64,000 bases of DNA. Origin: Ciona intestinalis. Lineage: Eukaryota > Chordata > Ascidiacea > Phlebobranchia > Cionidae. The notes beneath the pieces were generated by a model that saw nothing but the letters and a program-made list of their open reading frames with translations, was not told where the DNA came from and searched no databases. The translations under genes and the position numbers were made by a program. This document shows positions 54,827 to 64,000 of the stretch, one piece after another. The number at the start of each line of letters is the position of its first letter. Positions within the stretch are counted from its first letter, which is position 1. The stretch lies in assembly GCF_000224145.3 (NCBI RefSeq), contig NC_020176.2:992693-1056692 (forward strand), in the 5' to 3' direction.

Positions 54827-57800
54827 CTATAGTAGTGTACCTTCGTCTTGGCTTTCTTGAGGACCCCATATTCGAATTGTTCCATCATCAGACACACTTG
54901 CTAACATGCTGGGTATTGCTTTGTTCCAACTGACACAGTTGACGGTCTTACTGTGGCCACATAGTGTTTCTATTGGCAATTCTTTTGATCGATGCCAAAT
55001 GTACACTTTATTGTCTGTAAAAAAGGAATACTGGTAAGTGTTAAATATAAATAGGACCTAAATTTTATTCCTGCGGCCCTGTAATACCTAACCTCCATAG
55101 AATGTAAAAATACCTATATTGTATCTAGTCAATACATATTACAGTTAAAATGTCTATTTCATTCTCTTTAACTATTACATTTAGACTCAATCATTTATGC
55201 AGTTTCAGTTTTTGTTAACAAACTAAGTCAGTGTATTAAGTCTTATCTGTCAGGTGCCACATGGAATGTGTACCATTCTATATCAATCTTGGAGAGAAAG
55301 AGACTGTACAGTGAGGCATGCCATTAAGACTTAATATATAGAGCAGAGTTTGAACATTACCTCAACACCCAGACACACGAAATATTACAAACGCATATAT
55401 AGAACAATAATATAAAACAAAATTAAATGAACCTTCACTGCCACTTGCAATATATTCGTCAGCTGCTCCACCAAATGAGGAAAATATTGTGTAGAAACCT
55501 TGGACAACACCTTGGTATTTTCGAACCAGTATTTGGTCATCAATATCCCATAGGTGGACACCCTGGCAATAATAAGAGCTAAGTTCATACTTGTGTATGA
55601 AATGAATGTTACTTATATATTTTGGTGTAGCGGAAAATAGACAGCTGTTATAACAGGTGTCCTGTTTGGTACTCCTTGTGCCCACTTATGAGTTACCACG
55701 TATTTAACTTTGTGAATATTTATTTTTTGAAATGTTTGGCGATAGTTCAGACAACCCAGAAGAACAACTGGCGAGCGCCGTTCAGTGTCTAGCACAAAGA
55801 TACATGCCCAGAATGGTAGCAGCATTGAGCCTTGAACCCAGGAGCTCTGCTCTTAGAGGCAGGCGTGAGCTAACCAGTTTGTTATGGCCCCAGACTTAAA
55901 AATAGGGTTAAATATAAGATACCTGTGTAGCAACATTAAGTAATACAAGGTGACCATCAGAGGATAATGAGAACGACATCACGGGGTGATCTTCTTTGAT
56001 CCTGAAGATAGAATGTTGAAAATTGATATTATTATTATGATAAGTTAGAATAAGTGCAGCTGTTACTTGATATATATATAATAGCTGTTAAGAAGATTTA
56101 TCTATTCTAGACTATTCAGGTACTTTTTCAATCTATTTGCATTAATACTCAATAAGCACTAGCATTGGGAACAAAAACTGAAACATTTTTTAATTTTTCG
56201 TTAGTATCACCTTCAAGGCAATACTTGCCAACTGAGTTTAGCTACACCAATCAGTGTATTACAAATGTTAAAATTGAATTTTGATGAGGTCTACAAGATA
56301 CCATAATACAATATGCCACAAAGTACTAGCAGGTTTATAGCGAGACAGAGTGTCCCAAACTCTACATAATAGGCTACTACACTACAGACAATGTTCATTG
56401 GTAAGTGGCCATATACATTTTTTTCAAAACTGTTTTTTTTTAAAGCAAAAAATACAGTTTTTACCATAAAAAACAAAAAATACTTTTTCAGCACATTAAT
56501 ATGCAAATTTCACTTACACATTATAGTCAGACATGTCTTCAAAGTTGTAGGCTCGTATTCTTTGTTGTGTATCAGCAGATAAAACTGTTTTGTTATCAGG
56601 CAGACAAGCAAGGCTTTGTACACGCACCCCTTCCCATGAATCAAGGATATTACCATCAAGGTCCTGCAATTGAAATATTATATTATTTTTGTTTGGTCAG
56701 ATACCATAGCAGAGGTATTGGAGATAAACTGCTCTGTTTGGTGCTGTGACAAACTAGTTAGCGCGCTTGCCTCTAGCCTATAGCTTTCAGGTAGAGGCTG
56801 GCTAACCAAAATTGCTCCAACCCAGTGGTCACTAATGAGTTGCCTAAATTGTCAGCCATACAGAAAAAAAAAACCTCAAAGTAAAATATGTGGTAAGTCG
56901 TAAGCTTGAATAAGGCGTATAAAACAGAACACCTGTGTTCCAACGACAGACGTTTTCCAGCCAAGTGAAGATAAATCAAGTTACATTTATGTTCACCGAG
57001 TTTTTTTTTAATAATTTTTTTTTTTTTAAATACACAAAATATTTAGGAATGAAACATGACGTACACATTGATAAAATTGTCCTTTGGTTCCACCAGTGAC
57101 ATATTTTTTACCATCAGGAGTCCAACAGCAACAACTGAGGCTGTCTTCGGCAGAATTGTTCATTTTAGTGCGCAGTTCACCAGTCTGTACATAATGGTAA
57201 AAATTAGTTTTAATTATTAGAATTTTTGTGCATCGTGCCCACGCTAAGCAAAGTTCCGAACATAAGCGACAAATTTTTAAGAATGCTTAAAGAAGGCAAA
57301 GTTAGACGTGCATTCTTTAAAACAAATATGATGCCAATGTTTACAGATTAATGTAGTGTGAAACATTTCATGGTACGACTGCCTACCCGCCACTCAACGT
57401 TTTGCACCTATGATTTTGAGAGTCCATAGTTTGTTGTAATAATTAGTTGTTAAAAAATAGTTTTTGGGTTAACCTCAGAAAAAAATAATCATTTTTAAAA
57501 ACAATATAATTGTCATACAAGAAAAAATAATTATAGGAATACTAATTACCATCAGATAAGGCAAAAAATAAAAAAGTGTTATTAAAAATAAATTTTTACT
57601 TGCCATTCACCTTTACATTTATTTTAAGGAAAAGGGTGAGTTAGCACTACAGAAAGAGAAATTAAATTATGTGTTAACTTGCCTAATAAAACATTGGTTT
57701 TGCTACTTATGCATTATGATATTGTATGTAAATAGTAGTCACAACACTATTATGATTCACTTGCATTACGTATTGCTGGTTTTCACTTTCAGTAAACAAT

Positions 57801-60800
57801 AATTACAATAAAGTTATAAAGAGACTATTTCTGTCAAACAGGAACAGTATATAAATATTGTCTGCAGGGTGTAACGGTCACGCCTTTTATTCAAAACGGT
57901 ATTTTTTTTTCGTTTTATCAATAAGCGTGTTTTAACAACTGTTGTTTTACTGTCAACTTTCAAACACTTTAACCACATATACAGTATGGATATAAATCTA
58001 TACAATGGGGAGAAATTTATTAGGGTTTAATAAAATCAAACAAATTAACAGAAAATTTATGAAGCTTTTTTGATAGTAGTACGAAAATTTTGTTCTGAAA
58101 TTAAAATAGGTACACAAAGGAAAAAGAATGTAAACCACTGCCTTTATATATCAAATGCGCTGCTAGGTACACTAGGCTAAAAACAAGGAAAACTCTTTTC
58201 GCACTCAAGTTTCATGCTCAAATTAATTGTAAAATCCTAATTTCATTTGTAAAAGATTATGAAAGCAAAACCAACCTTTGCATTCCAAATCCATAATTCT
58301 GAGGATTCTTCAGTCCCGCATGCAATTATATGGGTGTCATCTGGACTCCACACCAAATAGCCAACACCATATGTGTGGCCGGATAATGAGCGGGCATGGA
58401 CAAGTTGGCGAGTCACCTAGAGATGGAATTGCACAATTAACATAACTTAAAACTGAAAAAAATTACACACATATAATTTTACAACAAAAAAAGCGGGGGG
58501 TTCAAATGCATCCATAGGTCGCAAAATTTTTTAATAAAACTCCCTCCTTTTATAAAAAAATATGAGCCCTTTCATGCCTTGATTAAAATACTTTGGTGCA
58601 ACGAGTCATGACTAAAGTGGCCTAAACCAGTAGCGCAACTGCGATTTTATTTAAATAGTTCCCCCAACAAAAAATTTTAAAAACAGGGGTTTATAGATTA
58701 GGGCCTAAAGTTTCCAGTTTTGAACTGATTTTAAAACATTTTAATCAGTTATTTGCCTTTATTTCTTTATTTCATTCAACACAGGACCTAAACATTGTAG
58801 TATTAGTATACAAAGTGCTTTATATTGGGGTAATGGGCCAATCCTGGCCTAAATCCTGGTACCCAAGGCATGCCACGCTGCTGGACCTTACCCACATAGA
58901 ATAAACAATGTAGTATTAGTAAACCTTTTCCACTAAGCTCAATGCGTAAAATGGTACCAACCGGATTGACGTCCCATATTATAACACAGGAATCCTTTGA
59001 CCCTGTTGCAAGCATTGACCCATCGTGGGAGAAACAACAGAACCAAACCTCATCACAGTGATCGCTTAAAACTTGTGTTGTTATGGATGGAAAATTACGA
59101 CTGTAAAACAATTATATAAGTCATATTTTTGCAAATAATTGAACATTTTACAAAAGAAATTGAAAAACATAATTGATTCTCAATTTAAAGCCAGAAGCGT
59201 TTTAACTAAATGATTGTAGAATATACTATTTTTTACAGATCTTAATTTCAAGTATTTTCTCATTTTAGAAAAATTACCAAACTTGATTGTATGTATTAAT
59301 ATTTGAATAACACTCAGTTGTCAAATGTGGCACAGCAATGAGAGTCGTTGTAACACAGGTATTCTGTTTCATATAGTTCGTGCCTCTTATGAGTTACCGG
59401 TAAGTCACCAGGTATATAACTTTGAGAGTAGGTTTTTTGTTTTTGCACTCTTTCTGTATGGCTGGCAAGTTAGACAAATCATCAGTGACCACTGGGTTGG
59501 AGTTATGAGCCTTAAGTGCGTTGCCCAAGGACAAATGCACCAACAATAGTAGCAGCATAAAGTGTCGAACCAAGTGCTAATATTAGTTATAAGTGCATAA
59601 CCATTGAGCCATGGTGTCAAAAAAAATTAATACACAAAACACAAGATATAAACCATAAAAAAATAACAAATAAAATTAATTAATATTTACCTGTTATGAA
59701 TCAGTCAGGTTGTAGAATTAACGTAAAAATTAAAAAAAAAAATGGAAATTAGTAAATTAGTGTAAAAAATTGATTCTGAAAAATTGTGTATCATATTTCA
59801 TATGTGTTTTTACTTACGTGCGACAATGTAGACAAGAATGATCTACAAGCAGTGAATAGGATGTGTACTCGGGTTGTTGGGAGGAATTGTGGAAAACACA
59901 TTTGCTTTGCTGGTAGACAAGTGCTTGGGTGAGGAGGGTTTTAAGTCGGTTTGGTGGCATCATCACTGATATGGGAAGATAACCTGAATATATGAATAAA
60001 TGAATGAAAATAAATGTAACAGGCCGGAAAACAATGGTCGTTATAACAGGAGTGTTCTATTATTATATTTTTGTATTTTTATTTTTTCTGTATAGCTGAT
60101 AAATTGGACAACCTACTAGTGACCAGTGTGTTGGAGAAATTGTTGTTGAGTGTCTTGCCCAAGGAAACATACGGCCACAATGGTAGCAGGGACAAGCTTT
60201 GAACCCATTAGCTCTGGGTTAGAGGCAGGTGTGTTTACTGTGCTAACCACTTTGCCACAGCTTGATAAACATAATAAACTTTGAGAAAATTGTGCAATTA
60301 CTTTTAAACGCAGGCAAAACAGATTTATTACAACACAGCTGTTTTGTAGCTATCCTGTTATTGACTGGTGAATGTGAGTGTATAGAATTATTAAAAGTGT
60401 GAAATGTTTTTGTATATAAGCCATAAAATCTAACAGCTGGGTTGCACATATACATCTGTGTACAATACTGAGCACTTTAGCAAAGAGAAATGCAAAGACG
60501 GATAACTTTTGTCATGAGTCACCAATTCATGAGCTTTTGTGACATGAGATAAAACAGTAAACAAATTCAACCAAGCGATAGCAGAAACTACAAAAACCTA
60601 ATATATAACAACTGTTGATTAATTCCTTTCTTTTCCTAGTTAAATATCTTCTTTATGTGCAAGACATAAATAAATATATAAAACATTGTAACTTGATTTA
60701 TCCTGGAGTGGCGGGACATTGACAGCAGTTATAACAGAGGCGTTCTGTTTTATACACCTGGACCTGATGCCCGATTACGAGTTTCCACGTATGTAACTTT

Positions 60801-63626
60801 GTTGATTATTGTTTTTTCTGTATGACTGACAATTTAGTCAAACCATCAGCGTGTACTGGGTTGGAGCAATATCTGTTATGTAATTTGTTCAAGAACACAT
60901 ACACCCACAATGGTAGCAGAAACAGGCCTTGAATCCACAACCTCTGGGTTAGAGAGGCAGGAGTGCCAACCAATGTGCCACAACACTGAAAGATTTATGT
61001 GACATTATATAAATACACTACCTTGCAGCTTCTCCAACAACTTTGCTCTTGATTTGTGACCTTTACCTTCCCAGTTCGCTGCTTTTTGCAAATCTTTTGG
61101 GTTTGTGATCATAAGTAAACTGTAATGAATACATTTAATAAGTTATAGTATATTGAAGTGAATGTGAATAGTAAAATGTTCAACCATTTAGACAGGATAG
61201 TAGCAATGATTAGACACTTAGAAGGTAAGACAGGGACCGCATGCCTTTCAAATGTTGACAATACAACACTTTCAAATGTTGACAATACAACACTTTTTTA
61301 CGTGAAAAAATGGGTCACTTAAATGTCAGACAAACAAAATGCTGTGACAAATGTCACCCGCTATATTATTTATATAATTGATATGGCAGAGTAAGTGTTA
61401 AAGAAACAGTACTTCAAAATTGAAATTGCAGTTCTTAAATTAACTGACCTATTTTGGAAAACAATATAAAACAATCCATTTAATTTAGTACCATACTTCA
61501 AGCTGCACATACACAGAATCTTATTATTTTATTCCATAAAATTTACTATTAAACATTTTGACAGTAAAATATTAAATATAACTAGAGATAAAATGTGTTT
61601 TGTGTTTAACTTTATAGTGTAACAGACATGCCTTTTATTTAAAATTTGATTTCTTTTTCTGCTTTATCCATAAGTGTTTTAACAACGGTTGTTTTACCGT
61701 TACAACCCTACTTTTGTAAACTCTCTCGTTCTTCGGACCAGGACCGAAGAAAAGAAATTAATTTCATTCATTCATTTAATAAATAATTTTTTTTTTTCCT
61801 TTTGTAAACTTTCCTTTTGTTTGTGACCAAAGAGACAAAATGAATTCAACTCACTTAACTAATTGTGTTGAATAGGTATACAAATTAATATTCACATTAT
61901 TCAATACCTTGACAGTTGATGAACTTTGTTCACATAGATACGTAGAGGTGTTATTTGGTTTCTAAGACACGAAAGAGCATCCAAAAGTTTGCCATCTTCA
62001 AGCAACTCAAGGAATTTTTGTTCCATAATGTGGTAGCGCATTTTCTGTTTAAGAAAACTAGTTGCAATACCGTTGTATTTCATTTGAAGGGAAAAAATGT
62101 TATAACATTTATTGTAATTTACAGTGTTATCACGCTCTGTACAGCACATTTGAACCAGTAGTTTTAGACTGGGGTTAAGGGAACCAATGTTGTATGACAA
62201 AGCAGTCTAACAGTTCTGACAGAACTTGTCAAAATCACTTTTTGACATTTAGGTACAAATGTTAATATAGGTGATTGGCGAAATAAAAGAAAATGAATAT
62301 AGTATAAGTTTAGGACTGTAAACTACTGTATTAAAGCCTACCATAAAAAACAGATACAGAGATAATTTAATAAATAATGAACTGAAGAGTTTTTTAGATC
62401 ACAGTTGTTTAATTTTCACTTTCTGCCTTCTTTGCAAATTATTTTGCACATTAATTACTAGGCTATAACTTAAAAATTAAAGTTTTGTTTAGGCAACCTG
62501 TAAATGACGCTGATGTTTCAGTAGCGGCTTCATTTCAATTAACGTGGTATCCACCTTTGCCCAGTACCCACACATAATCTGCTCACGAAATTTCGAAGCA
62601 GCTGAATGCTCTAGTTTGCAGCCTGATTCTTGCATTAAAACATCAGAAGATTTCCTGGTAATTAGTAGTTACATTAAACCTAACATATTAACAAATATTA
62701 CTGTGATGTGTTATAGTGGATAAATATGACACAACGTTTTGCCAACTTAATTTATCAGTATTCCCATTGGACAATTTCACCCACAATTTGCGGAACCTAG
62801 GAGTAGGCCCATCCAACCCTATATAAATTATCTGGTTACTATAAAAATATAATAATATTGACTGCTATTAATGAGAAAATTACACACAAAGAGTTTTAAG
62901 CTTTATCTACAGATTGGCTTTTGTAAGTTGTGTCATAAGTCATAACCTGGTTATGATAACCCAATCCTAAAGCCAAGTTCCTGATTAGGATATTTGGTGA
63001 CATTGGCTGAGTTGGTTAATGGTTACATTTATATTTTTTCAACGAATATGATTAGTTGAGCACCCCAGTTAATACAAACCTTCAGTTAGTCAAAATTTCC
63101 ATTATGGTTACATTGTGGTAATATTAGGAAACCAATGTCTGTAACAATTTCACTTAATCAAACAAATCCGTAACTCTTCAGTAAACAACCAGACCATGCA
63201 TGGTACTTTCGTGGCAATTTTTTATCGAGGCACAAAGTTATACTGTTAACAGTGGAATAGCTAAGGGGGACAGTTAAAAACGATGCGGTAACAACAAAAA
63301 TCAATTGCAATTTTACTTATGACCATTATCTCCAAAGTTACTTAAAATAAAAATTAACCAGGACTCAACATGCTAGCACCTACAATTTTATCTTTTTAAA
63401 AATTTCCTTACTGTAATCCGAGTGAGCATAGATGTTGTCCTACAAGGCGTATAACTTCTTTGTCCGTTTCGGAAAGACTTGGATTTGGCCGATTCTTTTG
63501 CACGTCTAAGGCCTCAGCATCACCGTTGGCAGCATTTCCACTTAATTTTGATGTGGTGGGCTTTTCTCGTACTGGTGCATTATTTTCTGATCGGGATCCA
63601 TTTAACACCGTTGTGTGTGATTGCAT
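54827..63626 (-). CDS. WDR26: WD repeat protein 26 (GID/CTLH E3 ligase subunit)
   Basis: Twelve exons in phase give 571 residues: 63412-63626, 62498-62654, 61908-62044, 61022-61119, 59818-59983, 58962-59100, 58276-58416, 57065-57184, 56518-56663, 55923-56001, 55433-55562 and 54827-55014. A polar N-terminus precedes the LisH motif ([22 protein letters not shown]) and CTLH region ([19 protein letters not shown]). Then come the [12 protein letters not shown] linker and WD40 repeats such as [60 protein letters not shown] and [14 protein letters not shown]. The family acts in the GID/CTLH ubiquitin ligase. Human forms are 514-661 residues. The frame stays open about 200 bases upstream of the chosen ATG without another ATG, so an upstream coding exon is possible. 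Introns contain several SINE copies. Confidence 0.95.
55620..55895 (-). mobile_element. tRNA-derived SINE in WDR26 intron
   Basis: The tail side has gcggaaaatagacagctgtt, the middle caacccagaagaacaactgg, and the head (reverse) gttagctcacgcctgcct with ttgaacccaggagc as B-box part. Confidence 0.75.
56735..57000 (+). mobile_element. tRNA-derived SINE in WDR26 intron
   Basis: The head ctgtgacaaactagttagcg and cgcttgcctctagcc is followed by ttgctccaacccagtggtca and the tail ttttccagccaagtgaagat. Confidence 0.75.
58820..58905. repeat. About 80-bp repeat family copy
   Basis: attggggtaatgggccaatc, then cctggcctaaatcctgg and ggaccttacccacatagaa. Related stretches lie at about 16186-16245, 32055-32115, 34204-34275 and 45800-45850, in both orientations. 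Confidence 0.65.
59328..59615 (-). mobile_element. tRNA-derived SINE in WDR26 intron
   Basis: Tail (gtcgttgtaacacaggtatt), middle (gaccactgggttggagtta) and a degraded head (ctaatattagttataagtgc) are in the same order as the other copies. Confidence 0.65.
60018..60262 (-). mobile_element. tRNA-derived SINE in WDR26 intron
   Basis: It contains aacaggccggaaaacaatgg, ttgagtgtcttgcccaagg, the B-box-like ttgaacccattagc and gctaaccactttgccacag. Confidence 0.75.
60700..60985 (-). mobile_element. tRNA-derived SINE in WDR26 intron
   Basis: It contains cttgatttatcctggagtgg, gtgtactgggttggagcaa, ttgaatccacaacctctggg and accaatgtgccacaacac. Confidence 0.75.
61236..61290. repeat. About 25-bp tandem duplication
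   Basis: tttcaaatgttgacaataca and the following acac occur twice in a row in a WDR26 intron. Confidence 0.85.
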
Positions 63627-64000
63627 TATGATACGCTGGCGTTTTAATGGTGGAGGCGATAAACCACCCTGGTCTGGAGCGCTTGAAGATGCCAGGCTTT
63701 TGTAAAATTTGTGGCTGGAATGGTCACACCTTGAAGATGAAGACCTTACAGCAGCAGAAGTTATTTGACAGGTTTTCTTGGCGAGAACTGACGAGTTAAT
63801 CCAACATACATAAACAAGACACTTCCATTGAGATAGTTACAGGGTTACTTTCTCTCTATAACACACGACACACCAATCTTACTGATAATCCTACAGTTTC
63901 TGTTCCACTAATAAAGGCAATTTTAAGTAAAAGTTTAACAGATATCCTTAATAATCCAATTTATTTTCATTACTGGAGAGTTATTATGTTTTATATAAAT

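Overview
This window is animal nuclear DNA, most probably from a solitary tunicate (Ciona or a close relative). The evidence is AT-rich sequence, many short GT-AG introns, compact gene spacing, dense short repeats with terminal inverted repeats, tRNA-derived SINEs, and orthologues of conserved animal genes. The species call is inference from gene content and texture. There are five runs of N: four of 50 bases (37082-37131, 39982-40031, 40815-40864, 49779-49828) and one of exactly 1000 (43651-44650). This is therefore a draft scaffold, and joins across the runs should be doubted.

Left part (1-21.9 kb). A tetraspanin gene on the minus strand runs off the left edge. Its first intron holds two tRNA-Cys genes in an inverted duplication with a three-copy 96-bp tandem repeat. 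Next come a small single-pass membrane protein (minus, 5706-7052), NDUFS8 of mitochondrial complex I (plus, 8371-9310), and a 20-exon minus-strand gene (10120-21448). That last gene encodes a signal peptide, a Sema domain, a PSI domain, two FN3-like domains, a Thr-rich stalk, one membrane segment and a short tail. This architecture fits neither textbook semaphorins nor plexins and is the most interesting protein in the window.

Middle (21.9-43.6 kb). A complete 18-exon BRSK/SAD kinase gene (plus, 21943-36251) starts about 500 bp from the Sema gene, head to head. In ascidians the SAD-1 family kinase is known as POPK-1, a maternal factor of the posterior pole. A candidate two-exon secreted peptide (minus, 38166-38707) follows, then two early exons of an EVI5-type Rab GAP (plus, 40865-42749), which is cut by gaps.

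Right part (44.6-64 kb). A GAPDH fragment sits on the right edge of the 1000-N gap. It is followed by DIMT1 (18S rRNA dimethyltransferase, minus, 45424-50560), CNIH4 (cornichon, plus, 51792-53241) and WDR26 (minus, 54827-63626). All are housekeeping genes with no evident joint pathway. DIMT1 and CNIH4 are divergent, and CNIH4 and WDR26 converge.

The spaces and introns are filled by at least three repeat families: a roughly 170-200 bp element with long GC-rich inverted ends, a tRNA-derived SINE, and a roughly 80-bp element. There are also single elements: a 141-bp MITE with near-perfect ends, a solo-LTR-like unit, and a short hairpin. Exon borders were derived by hand from splice consensus, reading phase and family similarity. 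Every multi-exon model listed as complete closes in frame.
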